A DNA stretch of 64,000 bases from Streptomyces sp. LX-29 (GTDB lineage: Bacteria; Actinomycetota; Actinomycetes; Streptomycetales; Streptomycetaceae): assembly GCF_029541745.1 (NCBI RefSeq), contig NZ_CP089746.1:2666001-2730000 (forward strand). Reading direction: 5' to 3'. Below, in pieces: positions 56,894 to 64,000 of this stretch (positions are counted from its first letter, which is position 1; every line of letters begins with the position of its first letter). The notes below the pieces were generated by a model. The model saw only the letters and a list, made by a program, of their open reading frames with translations, was not told the origin of the DNA and ran no database searches. The translations under genes were made by a program, and so were the position numbers.

Positions 56894-59392
56894 TCAGGAG
56901 TGGGCTCCGATGTACGCGGTGAGCAGCAGCGCCACGTCGTCGGGGCGGTCCTCGGCACGACGGGCCTCCTGGACGACGGTGTCGGCCGTGGTCTCCAGGG
57001 TGTCGGGCGAGCCGCGGGCGAGGGCGTCGGACAGGGCCTGAATACCGGTTTCGATGTCCTGGCCGGGCTGCTCGACCAGGCCGTCGGTGTAGAGGGCGAG
57101 GATCCCGCCGCGGGGCAGTTCCAGCGGGGTGACGGGGTAGCCGGCATCGGCGTGGACGCCGAGCATGACGCCGCCGGGCAGGTCGAGGACGTCGGTGCGG
57201 CCGTCGGGGTGGCGCAGCACGGGTGGCGGGTGGCCGGCGCGGACCGCGTGGCCGTGGCCGGTGCTCGGGTCGAGTTCGATGTAGCAGCAGGTGGCGCAGA
57301 CGCCGGCGTCGAGGTCGGCGAGCAGTCGGTTGGTGCGACCGACCACCTCCCGCGGGCCGATCGCGCTGGTGGCCAGGGCGTTGACGGCGCTGCGGAGCTG
57401 GCCCATGACGGCCGCGGCGGCGACGCTGTGGCCCTCGACGTCGCCGATGACCAGCGCGACACCGGAACCGGTCTCGATCACGTCGTACCAGTCGCCGCCG
57501 ATCTCCATGCCCTGGGTGCCCGGCAGGTAGCGGCCGGCGGTGCGCAGTCCGGCGATCGGCGGCAGCCGGTGCGGCAGCAGGGCGTCCTGGAGACCGCGGG
57601 CGAGGGTGAACTCCGCGTCGTAGAGCCGGGCCCGCTCCAGGGCCTGGGCGACCAGTCCGCCCAGCGCCGTCAGGGCGGCGCGCTCGTCGGGGGTGAAGGT
57701 GTGCGGGGCGACGTAGCCGAGGATGCAGGAGCCGACGGGGTGACCGGAGGCGATCAGCGGCAGGAAGGCCCAGGAGTGCATCCGGTCCAGGGCGATGCCG
57801 GGGTAGGCGCCGGAGAGCCGCTGACGCGACTCGAAGAAGATCGGCGCGCCGGAGGTGAGGGCCTCCACGCCGGGTAGGTGGGCGTCGAGGGAGACGCCTT
57901 CGAAGGGGTCGAGGAAGCCCTCCGGGTAGCCGGACTCCCAGGCCAGGTGCATGCGCCGGTCGCGTACCAGGTACAGCGCCACCTCCTGTCCACCGAACGC
58001 GGGCAACAGCTGGTCGGCGACGGCCCGGCAGACCTCCCGCACGGTGACGGCCTCGGTGAGCACGCTGGCCATCTGCACGACGTGGTACAGGGCGCCGGGG
58101 CGGGTCGGGGTGAGCTGGGCCGTGGCGGTGTCGACGGGGGAGGACGGCTCGTGGGCCGTGGCGGGGGTGTGGCCCTCGTGGGCGGGCGGGGGGTCGCTGG
58201 GGAAGACGCGGCCGGTCAGGCCGTGGACGTCGGGGTAGAGGATGAAGCCGAGCCATTCGCCGGCGGGGTGGCGGACCAGGAAGGAGGTGGGCTCCTGGGA
58301 GAGCATGGCGGCGCGGTAGCGGTCCTCGTAGGCCGGGTCGGAGAGCCAGGTCAGCACGCGCCACGGGTACCGGCCGAGCAGCTCCTCGCGCGGGCAGCGC
58401 AGCAGCTGTTCGCAGCGGTGGTTGGCGTAGACGGTGCGGCCGTCCTGATCGAGGGAGAAGACCCCGTCCGGCAGCCGCTCGGCGGCCTCCGCGGCGGTGG
58501 GGCCGGAGACGGCGTCGACGACCAGGGCCAGGACGCGGTGGCTGGGCCGCCCGGCCTCGTCCGCTCCCCGCACGCCCCGCCCCCACAGCTCGATGGGCCG
58601 GTACCGCCCCTCGCCCTCCCGCACGTCGCTCACCCGAAACCTGCGGCCCCTGATCCACCGCCCCTCCCGGGCGTCGCGCTCGGCGGCCCGGAGCTCGGGC
58701 AGGTCGTCGGAGCAGACGCGGCCCTTGAGCCGGTCGATCGTGCCGTCGAAGTCGGCCGGGTCGATGCCGAGGACCGCCCACCCGTCCTCGTCGGCGGTGA
58801 AGGCCCCCGAGTCCAGGTCCCAGTCGACCATCCCCATCTCCACGGCCAGCACCTCGGCGGGCAGCCGCACCCCCACCGGATCGCCGTCGTACTCCAGCGG
58901 CCGGTCCGCGGGCACCCCGCCGAGCGCGGCCCCCACCGCCTCGGCGGCCGCCCCCAGCCGCATCCGGTCGGCATCGGGCGCCGCCCGCAGGCGGGCCGCC
59001 CGCGCGGTGGACCACTTCACGAAGAACACGCCCACGACCTCGCCGTTCGCCCGTACCGGCTGGTACTCGGAGGCGAAGGGGTAGGGCAGCCCCACCGACA
59101 TCTGCGGAAACCGGCGCATGGTCTCCCCCTCGTCGGCCAGGTGCACCGGCTCCCCCGTCCGGTAGGCGGCCGACATGGGCAGCGCCCCGCTCACCGGCAC
59201 CCGCCACCACGCCTTCATCAACGACCGCGGCACCCCCGCCACCACCGCGAGCACCAGCGACCGCCGGTCCGCCGAGCGCAGATAGACCCCGCCCCCGTAT
59301 CCGCCCGCCGCCCGCACGGCGTCCACCAGATGGGCCGCCAGCACCTCCCCCACCTCCGCGCGGCCGCCGACACCCGGGCCTTCCACACCCAT
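56894..59392 (-). CDS. GAF-PAS-PAS-GAF SpoIIE-type phosphatase
   Basis: An 832-residue cytoplasmic sensor phosphatase. An N-terminal GAF-like domain (~10-165) has LVLAVVAGVPRSLMKAWWR. Two PAS-type segments follow (~190-300 and ~305-400, with PDGVFSLDQDGRTVYANHRC). A second GAF (~425-595) includes AFLPLIASGHPVGSCILGY. The PP2C domain (~610-830) has AGRYLPGTQGMEIGGDWYD, VIGDVEGHS and LALYTDGLVEQPGQD. Unlike the phosphatase at 47442 it has no HATPase tail. The target is probably a phosphorylated STAS-domain protein, none of which is encoded nearby. Confidence 0.82.
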   Translation of the reverse strand: MGVEGPGVGGRAEVGEVLAAHLVDAVRAAGGYGGGVYLRSADRRSLVLAVVAGVPRSLMKAWWRVPVSGALPMSAAYRTGEPVHLADEGETMRRFPQMSVGLPYPFASEYQPVRANGEVVGVFFVKWSTARAARLRAAPDADRMRLGAAAEAVGAALGGVPADRPLEYDGDPVGVRLPAEVLAVEMGMVDWDLDSGAFTADEDGWAVLGIDPADFDGTIDRLKGRVCSDDLPELRAAERDAREGRWIRGRRFRVSDVREGEGRYRPIELWGRGVRGADEAGRPSHRVLALVVDAVSGPTAAEAAERLPDGVFSLDQDGRTVYANHRCEQLLRCPREELLGRYPWRVLTWLSDPAYEDRYRAAMLSQEPTSFLVRHPAGEWLGFILYPDVHGLTGRVFPSDPPPAHEGHTPATAHEPSSPVDTATAQLTPTRPGALYHVVQMASVLTEAVTVREVCRAVADQLLPAFGGQEVALYLVRDRRMHLAWESGYPEGFLDPFEGVSLDAHLPGVEALTSGAPIFFESRQRLSGAYPGIALDRMHSWAFLPLIASGHPVGSCILGYVAPHTFTPDERAALTALGGLVAQALERARLYDAEFTLARGLQDALLPHRLPPIAGLRTAGRYLPGTQGMEIGGDWYDVIETGSGVALVIGDVEGHSVAAAAVMGQLRSAVNALATSAIGPREVVGRTNRLLADLDAGVCATCCYIELDPSTGHGHAVRAGHPPPVLRHPDGRTDVLDLPGGVMLGVHADAGYPVTPLELPRGGILALYTDGLVEQPGQDIETGIQALSDALARGSPDTLETTADTVVQEARRAEDRPDDVALLLTAYIGAHS

Positions 59393-59545
59393 CTCGCGCC
59401 CTCCCGGTACGGACGCATACTCGTCCTACGTACCAGGATGTGCCACGGCGGGGTGATCGGCGCGGCGGGTTGCCGTCGTGGACTCTCGCCGCCCCCACCC
59501 TCCGTAACGGCGTGCGCGCGCGGCGAAGGTGCCGCAGACTCCGGG

Positions 59546-59983
59546 ATGATCACCCTGCGGCCCGTCCTAGAGGTCTACCCCTGGACGGTTTCGCCCTCTG
59601 GCCGGTCTCCGCCCCCGAGCCGTACAGCTTCCCGCCGCTCCACGGCGCGCTCGGCCCCACCGAGGTCGGCACGGTGGTGATGGGCATCGCCGCCCGCAAC
59701 GACACCGACCCCGCCGCCGACGGCCACCCGGCACGCCCCGCCGACCCGCCGACCCGCCGACATACGGCGGGGCTGGGCCACAGCACCGCTCACCCTCGGC
59801 GAGTGCCAGGCCATCGTCCTGCGATACGGCGCCGACCTCCCCGACACCGAGGCCGGCGCCCTCCAGGAGGTGACAGACCGGGCTGTCCGCTACCGGCTCG
59901 AACGAGGCGTAGGGAAGATCGCGGCGCACCTCAAAGGGCGCGACGTGGACGGGTACGACGCGCTCACGGACGCTGCGGTCTGA
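59546..59983 (+). pseudogene. Small gene readable only with two compensating frameshifts
   Basis: Three adjoining segments show strong GC-rich third positions but in alternating frames. From the ATG at 59546 the frame reads MITLRPVLEVYP. From about 59578 the frame shifted by one reads LDGFALWPVSAPEPYSFPPL and on to about 59760. The first frame then resumes as ADIRRGWATAPLTLGECQAI and ends HLKGRDVDGYDALTDAAV at a TGA at 59981-59983. One base missing in a run of four C near 59578 and one extra base near 59755 would restore a 145-residue protein. I do not recognise the family. Sequencing error and true decay cannot be told apart here. Confidence 0.5.
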
Positions 59984-60010
59984 GCCACCCCGTCTTCCAG
60001 CACCAGGTAA

Positions 60011-60042
60011 CGACCCGCCCTCTTCGACGTGGGGGCGGGTCG
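60011..60042. terminator. 10-bp hairpin between convergent genes
   Basis: cgacccgccc (60011-60020) pairs with gggcgggtcg (60033-60042) around a 12-nt loop. It lies just past the GNAT stop (minus) and 28 bp past the frameshifted gene (plus). Confidence 0.65.
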
Positions 60043-60046
60043 CTTC

Positions 60047-60565
60047 TCACCCTCGAAGGTTCTTGAGCATGACTGCGTACAGCGGAGAGTCGGCGAACGG
60101 CCGCTGTTCGCCGACCTTGGCATACCCCCAGGACTCGTAGAGGGCCTGCACCTTCGGGTGTGTTACATCCACCAGCAGGGTTGCGAGGTGTTCGGTGCGC
60201 TCCTTCAGCAGAGCCTCGTGGAGGCGAACGGAGATGCCCCGCTTCCTCCACCGGGGGCGCACCATGACCTCGGACACTGCATAGGTGGACGTGTAGCCGT
60301 TGTTCGGTTGGTAGTCGGTGGAGCGCCACCATTCCCGACCTGGTGCGAGCGGAGCCCCGTACGCGAACCCGGTCGGCTCATCGCCGTCGTACGCAACGAC
60401 GCAGGAGAAGCCTTCCCGGGCCGTCCAGTGGTCCACGAACCAAGGGAACCGCTGGTTGAAGGGGGCATCCATGGCGTCGGCGTACGCGTCAGCATGCACA
60501 CCGATGAGCAAATCCCGGAAGCCCTCGGGTAGGTCTCCGTGCTGGAAGTGACGCAGGTCGGTCAT
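60047..60565 (-). CDS. GNAT-family N-acetyltransferase
   Basis: A 172-residue acetyl-CoA-dependent transferase. The core has SEVMVRPRWRKRGISVRLHE, in which PRWRKRGIS is the acetyl-CoA loop (R-x-x-G replaced by RKRG), and a final ALYESWGYAKVGEQRP strand-helix. The acceptor is unknown. The ATG at 60565 overlaps the stop of the XRE regulator by 4 bp (ATGA) and has ggag 6 nt upstream, so it is translationally coupled to the regulator. That pairing suggests a small regulatory or self-protection unit. Confidence 0.83.
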   Translation of the reverse strand: MTDLRHFQHGDLPEGFRDLLIGVHADAYADAMDAPFNQRFPWFVDHWTAREGFSCVVAYDGDEPTGFAYGAPLAPGREWWRSTDYQPNNGYTSTYAVSEVMVRPRWRKRGISVRLHEALLKERTEHLATLLVDVTHPKVQALYESWGYAKVGEQRPFADSPLYAVMLKNLRG

Positions 60566-61815
60566 GCTCGACTCCATTCGGCTCGCATGCGGTCAGTCCA
60601 CTCTCGCGCATAGGTGGTAGAGGGGGCTCTCACGATCAAATCTCGGTGGAAGTCCCCGATCAGCGTCCTCATACGGCCAGGGAGAGGCACTCCATCCATG
60701 ATCGTGAAAATGTCAGTAGCCGTCGCTGTGGCCTCTTCGGTGTCGCCCTGGCGGAGCTGCGCGAGAGCAAGTTGAGCAGTTGTCATGGCGCGGTTTCTGC
60801 GAAAAGCGACCGGAATCTTTGCCAGCGCACTGTGCGCCATCGCCTCGGCGTGGTCGGGCCGGCCGCCGTGGCTGTGGACAACTGCGGCAAGGTGGTCCAA
60901 CTCTGCGGGGCCGTAGAAGGCTGTCCAGCGGGGGCGCTCACGCCCAGTCGCCTTGACGAAAGCGTCTTGGGCTGCTCCGAGAGATCGCAGGGCGGCACGG
61001 TGGTCACCGAGGGCTGCGTACGAAAGCGCGACTCGGACCCGCCCCAAGGAGGAGAAGAAGGGATCTCTGCGCGCCGCCGGGGACGCTTGCGCTGCCTTCG
61101 CCGCGGCAAGAGCCTCGGGCCAGTTGCGACGCTGGTAGGCGAGCATCGACAGGTTGACCCAGACTCGCATTTCCGTTGGGCCATCCTGCGAAAGACCTGC
61201 GTAGGTCGTGGATTCGTGAAGGTACTGCTGGGCTTGATCGAGATTGCGCACGTCGATGCAAGACCAGGCCGCCATGGTGGTGTACTCGGCCACTAGTGCG
61301 AACAGCGCCCGCCGTACATGCTCGCTGGCGTTCTTCTTTTGCAGTTCGAGAACTTGAGACCGGCCGGCGATGGCGTCCTTCTCCAGCTTGGAGTGCCCGC
61401 CCATGCGGTCATCAGCCTCCACTAGAGCGTTCATCCCAGCAGCCGCCCTGGCCACGTCCGACATGCTCACGCTGCGACGCTGGGCCAAGAGGGGAACAGC
61501 CACGGCGGCGGTCGTGCCACCGGCCGTGGTAAGGAAGGTGCGACGCCGCACGGGGTCCTCCTGCGGTACTGCGGTGCGCGGTGCGGTGAACCCTAAGTCC
61601 TCGACAGGACAGCCGAACACCCGCTCCAGCGCGGCGCAGGTGCGGCCGATAGGACGACGCGACGTGCCGTTCACCAGGTTCCGGACCGTACGCGACGACA
61701 CGTCACCTGGTCTACCGGTGATCTCCGCGATGGCATCGTTCATCTGGCGCGCCAACTCATCCTGTTTAAGGCCCAGTTCTTCCATCCGGCGCTTGAGGAT
61801 GGCATTCACTCCCAT
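60562..61815 (-). CDS. XRE-type helix-turn-helix regulator with TPR-like C-terminal domain
   Basis: A 417-residue protein. The N-terminal HTH (~5-75) has LKRRMEELGLKQDELARQMN and SSRTVRNLVNGTSRRPIGRT. A short basic/hydrophobic linker (RRRTFLTTAGGTTAAVAVPL) looks like a twin-arginine signal but is internal and common in these regulators. The C-terminal ~280 residues are helical repeats of TPR type (MRVWVNLSMLAYQRRNWPEA; RVRVALSYAALGDHRAALRS), fitting peptide or protein sensing. The ATG at 61815 is the family-like start, MGVNAILKRR, though its ribosome site is weak. It is divergent from the ATPase operon at 62061. Confidence 0.8.
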   Translation of the reverse strand: MGVNAILKRRMEELGLKQDELARQMNDAIAEITGRPGDVSSRTVRNLVNGTSRRPIGRTCAALERVFGCPVEDLGFTAPRTAVPQEDPVRRRTFLTTAGGTTAAVAVPLLAQRRSVSMSDVARAAAGMNALVEADDRMGGHSKLEKDAIAGRSQVLELQKKNASEHVRRALFALVAEYTTMAAWSCIDVRNLDQAQQYLHESTTYAGLSQDGPTEMRVWVNLSMLAYQRRNWPEALAAAKAAQASPAARRDPFFSSLGRVRVALSYAALGDHRAALRSLGAAQDAFVKATGRERPRWTAFYGPAELDHLAAVVHSHGGRPDHAEAMAHSALAKIPVAFRRNRAMTTAQLALAQLRQGDTEEATATATDIFTIMDGVPLPGRMRTLIGDFHRDLIVRAPSTTYAREWTDRMRAEWSRA

Positions 61816-62003
61816 GGCACCGACGGTAGCCGCGTCGTCACCGTTCGAGCCAGGGTGAAGATATCGGGATCGCAAAGTCTTCCGGTTCGATGTCATCGAT
61901 TGAAGCGGACCTCTTCCTGTTCCCCTGCGGCCGCTGGTCGTTGACTCGATAGGGCCGTCGAGCGGACCAAGGGTCGCCCCTTCCCTCGGCGGCACGGAGG
62001 AGA

Positions 62004-62034
62004 GCCCGCCCCTGCGACCCCGTCAGGGGCGGGC
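62004..62034 (+). promoter_or_regulatory. Leader hairpin just upstream of the ATPase gene
   Basis: An 11-bp perfect stem (gcccgcccctg at 62004-62014, caggggcgggc at 62024-62034) with a 9-nt loop ends 11 nt before the ggaggg ribosome site at 62046-62051. It is strong enough to terminate transcription, so it may be an attenuator or a regulatory leader. Confidence 0.5.
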
Positions 62035-62060
62035 GTCCCACCCTCGGAGGGAAGAAACCC

Positions 62061-62483
62061 TTGACCACGACCAAGAGCAGACCCAATGCAATCGGCGCCC
62101 CCGGCTACAGCGAGACGCTTCCCTGCGAGGCCGAGTCCGTGGGCCGCGCCCGTCGGCTGGTCAGCGCCGCCCTGAACACCTGGGGGCTCGACCACCTCAT
62201 CGACTCCGGAACGCTGATCATCTCCGAGCTCGTCACCAACGCCACGCAGCACAGCGGGCGTGACGTGTTCCGCGTCGGCGTAAATCGGCCGACAGAGGGC
62301 CTTGTGCGCCTCGTCGTCAGCGACACGTCCCGCTCCAGGCCGAACCTGCGGCAGCCCGGCAACGATGAGGAAACCGGCCGCGGGCTGCTCATCGTCGAAG
62401 CCCTCGCCAACCGCTGGAACGTGGACTACCGCCGGTGGGGCAAGGTCGTGTGGGTCGAGCTGGATACCGAGGTGAATAGCTGA
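62061..62483 (+). CDS. Anti-sigma-like ATP-binding protein (HATPase_c)
   Basis: A 140-residue GHKL-type protein. The N-box is IISELVTNATQHSG and the G-box is DEETGRGLLIVEALANRW, followed by GKVVWVELD. Such small ATPases stand beside XRE regulators in many Streptomyces whiJ-like loci. The TTG at 62061 has ggaggg 9 nt upstream. Its stop shares a base with the next gene's ATG (TGATG), the first of several tight overlaps in this operon. Confidence 0.82.
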   Translation: MTTTKSRPNAIGAPGYSETLPCEAESVGRARRLVSAALNTWGLDHLIDSGTLIISELVTNATQHSGRDVFRVGVNRPTEGLVRLVVSDTSRSRPNLRQPGNDEETGRGLLIVEALANRWNVDYRRWGKVVWVELDTEVNS

Positions 62484-63040
62484 TGGGTAGGCACGCAAAG
62501 CCTCGGAGGTTCACGCTCGTCCACCGTGCTATCTCGTCCGGCAGTTCGGAGGACCGACGGGAGCCCGGGGAAGCCTGGGGGCACGAGTTACCAGAACAGG
62601 GCTACCTGGTCCAGGACGCCTTGGAGCGGACGGACACCGACACCCTGCGGCGCTGCCTGGAGGCCATGAGGCGGCAGCTCATGTCGGAGCAGACCGACGA
62701 GCCGGTTCGCATCACCCGAGAGATGGTCCAGCACACGGTGGACTACGTACTCAGTGGCCAGCTCGAAGAAGTCGAGGACACCGACCTCGGCGCCATCGTG
62801 CTCATGCTGCGGGGCTACCTCACCGTCCTGGCGGACGAGGCTGAGTCGCTGTTGGACACCGGGCGCGCTGTCGTTCGTGAGATGACCGGGCGCGCGAGGA
62901 GAGTCGCGGACGAGGAGGGCGTTCCGAGCCGCGCGACGGCTCGGCATGTGGCGCGGACGGCACGCGACCTGCTCCACCTCCTAGCTATTGAGGGCTGGTG
63001 GGCGGCGCGCGCGAAATCCAGGGAGTCGGCCCGTGCATAG
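62483..63040 (+). CDS. DUF6415-like hypothetical protein
   Basis: A 185-residue helical protein, basic at the N-terminus (MGRHAKPRRFTLVHR) and acidic in the middle. The segment GAIVLMLRGYLTVLADEAES recalls DUF6415, a family annotated around Streptomyces natural-product and regulator loci (typical LRGHIQLLIPEVE). The match is from memory and weak. No membrane segment or signal is seen. Its start overlaps the ATPase stop by one base and its stop overlaps the next small ORF by 8 bp. Confidence 0.6.
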   Translation: MGRHAKPRRFTLVHRAISSGSSEDRREPGEAWGHELPEQGYLVQDALERTDTDTLRRCLEAMRRQLMSEQTDEPVRITREMVQHTVDYVLSGQLEEVEDTDLGAIVLMLRGYLTVLADEAESLLDTGRAVVREMTGRARRVADEEGVPSRATARHVARTARDLLHLLAIEGWWAARAKSRESARA

Positions 63041-63164
63041 ACGACAGATTGCACGCCCGACCGTGGTTCCGTATGTCGCATCTTGGGACAGCGACCTCCC
63101 AGTCGTTGAACGTGAGTTGATCATGCAGTATCGCCCGCGGCTTCGACCGCTGGCGACGGCATGA
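63033..63164 (+). CDS. 43-residue small ORF, possibly a truncated accessory-protein N-terminus
   Basis: It begins with a GTG at 63033 inside the end of the upstream gene, has ggga 8 nt upstream, and reads MHRRQIARPTVVPYVASWDS followed by DLPVVERELIMQYRPRLRPL and ATA. The stop TGA at 63162 overlaps the next ATG by 4 bp. VVPYVASWDSD resembles the start of ~90-residue Streptomyces proteins (VPYIAxWSxE...) associated with XRE/DUF6415 loci, so this may be a shortened member. It is easy to miss because it is below usual length limits. Overlaps on both sides are the main evidence that it is translated. Confidence 0.55.
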   Translation: MHRRQIARPTVVPYVASWDSDLPVVERELIMQYRPRLRPLATA

Positions 63165-63496
63165 GACAGCCGCGATTGCGCTGGAGGCGGCGCAAGCAGC
63201 CTCTCTCGAACTACGAGCCCAACGTGCAGCGAATCCTTAACCCGCCCACCCGCACCTGGCCGAGTCGCATCCGTGGCGGATTCTGGGCGGCCGAGGAGTG
63301 GTGGTGCCGGCATGTCACTCATCGGGAGCTCTACCGTCGACTCGACGCCACGGGTCGCGCTTTTCGAGCCAACCTCCCACCGGAGTGGGACACGCCCGAA
63401 TATGCGGAACGCAGCCTTGAGCGCATCAGGAATGAACTAGCCGCCAAGCACGCCGCGCAGAAGGGAGGCGCCACCGATCCTCCACCACCCAACTAG
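63161..63496 (+). CDS. 111-residue basic hypothetical protein
   Basis: It starts MRQPRLRWRRRKQPLSNYEP, then has an aromatic stretch (RIRGGFWAAEEWWCRHVTHR) and a charged helical C-terminus ending TDPPPPN. It has no membrane segment. The ATG at 63161 overlaps the preceding stop (ATGA). I recognise no family. It closes the four-gene overlapping operon. It is less GC-rich than most of the window. Confidence 0.6.
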   Translation: MRQPRLRWRRRKQPLSNYEPNVQRILNPPTRTWPSRIRGGFWAAEEWWCRHVTHRELYRRLDATGRAFRANLPPEWDTPEYAERSLERIRNELAAKHAAQKGGATDPPPPN

Positions 63497-63789
63497 CGCT
63501 CTTTCTTAGGGATTCCGGCCACGCCTCCCCGTATCGGCCGGATTGAAATACCCGGCCCCATTTTCACTTTTCTCGAAAACAGGCCGGGTCATTCTCACGC
63601 CCTTTTTCGACCCGGAAATCTTGGCATATTCCATTTTGAATGACCATGAAATTCCCTCTTTTCGACCCGGGTTTGCGACTGTAGCTTCTTTCCCGGAAGT
63701 TCGTTCCGCCGATAAGGCCAGAGCTCGACTTCGGGCAAGGGTCGAAGCGGGACATCCGGCTTCCTGGGATTCGAGAAAGGTGTACGGGA
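63497..63789 (+). promoter_or_regulatory. AT-richer leader region with direct repeats upstream of the 58-residue peptide gene
   Basis: This 293-bp stretch is one of the least GC-rich in the window. The 12-bp sequence ttttcgacccgg occurs at 63604-63615 and 63659-63670. A gccggattgaaatacccggc element near 63536 can form a 6-bp hairpin and may end the upstream operon. Candidate promoter AT-rich blocks lie at 63617-63655. No convincing gene is present. Confidence 0.45.
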
Positions 63790-63966
63790 ATGAACCCGAC
63801 CCAGATCGACGAGGCCGAGACCGCGGCCATGCCCCGCACCGTCCTGACCGACCTCGTGGCGGCCGTCAAGGACGACTCGCCGGCCGTGGTCGCCGGTGTG
63901 AAGAAGTCCGTCGCCCGGTCCCAGCAGGACGCGAACAACTGCATGATGGGCGGCTGGACCTCCTGA
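63790..63966 (+). CDS. 58-residue peptide, candidate RiPP precursor
   Basis: The sequence starts MNPTQIDEAETAAMPRTVLT, continues DLVAAVKDDSPAVVAGVKKS and ends VARSQQDANNCMMGGWTS. Codon third positions are strongly GC-rich in this frame only, which supports translation. The ATG at 63790 has aagg about 9 nt upstream. The N-terminal ~45 residues are helical and acidic, like leader peptides; the last ~10 hold one Cys, one Trp, Gly-Gly, Thr and Ser. That shape fits a precursor of a ribosomally made, modified peptide, but the core matches no class I know. No modification enzyme is inside the window; the next 34 bp end it. A plain small regulatory protein is the alternative. Confidence 0.55.
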   Translation: MNPTQIDEAETAAMPRTVLTDLVAAVKDDSPAVVAGVKKSVARSQQDANNCMMGGWTS

Positions 63967-64000
63967 CCGACCGCTCTGAAGCGCTGATGCGCTGACCCAG

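Noticed and set aside
59440-60066. A 208-residue single-frame ORF through the frameshifted gene
   Set aside because: Only the middle section (about 59578-59760) has coding bias in this frame. The start and the Arg-rich tail do not, which is better explained by two shifts.
63543-63995. A 150-residue plus-strand frame from 63543
   Set aside because: Its second half overlaps the 58-residue peptide gene in a frame without third-position bias, and its first half crosses AT-rich leader DNA without a ribosome site.

Overview
The window is chromosomal DNA of a high-GC actinomycete, almost certainly a Streptomyces. Third codon positions are nearly all G/C, GTG and TTG starts are common, mycothiol biosynthesis (mshB) is present, and so are a bldK-type oligopeptide importer, several SpoIIE-type phosphatases and isolated anti-sigma-like ATPases. 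From memory, the order dapE - dapC - fdxA - mshB - S9 peptidase - bldK - typA - sdhCAB resembles the conserved core of Streptomyces chromosomes. All product names rest on motifs and family knowledge; no database search was run.

Layout. 1-11.8 kb holds housekeeping genes: a LOG-family fragment, the lysine/peptidoglycan genes dapE and dapC, the 7Fe ferredoxin fdxA, a GNAT enzyme, a transglutaminase-like protein, a probable response-regulator remnant, a large peptidoglycan-binding membrane protein, and mshB. 11.9-15.6 kb has an S9 peptidase facing a glycine-rich membrane protein. 15.9-38.2 kb is dominated by three complete oligopeptide ABC importers. The first has the bldK order (permease, binding lipoprotein, permease, two ATPases) on the plus strand. 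The other two are close paralogues on the minus strand, in the order lipoprotein-B-C-D-F. A lower-GC three-gene module (WXG100-like protein, DUF1023 hydrolase, lipoprotein) sits between bldK and the second importer. A GCS2-type ligase and a 77-residue protein sit between the second and third.

38.6-47.3 kb carries typA, a local 126-bp repeat array, a further peptide-binding lipoprotein, and a three-gene succinate dehydrogenase operon. 47.4-60 kb is regulatory and accessory: two SpoIIE phosphatases with PAS/GAF sensor domains, an isolated HATPase protein, a Nudix hydrolase, a 58-residue SPOR-like protein, an amino-acid permease, a GntR/UTRA regulator, an M1 peptidase, and one gene that needs two compensating frameshifts to be read. 

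60-64 kb looks like the edge of an accessory locus. An XRE regulator co-transcribed with a GNAT enzyme faces a compressed operon of four overlapping genes (HATPase, DUF6415-like, a 43-residue ORF, a 111-residue ORF). An AT-rich spacer follows, then a 58-residue peptide with an acidic leader-like N-terminus and a Cys/Trp-containing tail. This last part is the best candidate for something undescribed, possibly a ribosomally made peptide system that continues past the window.
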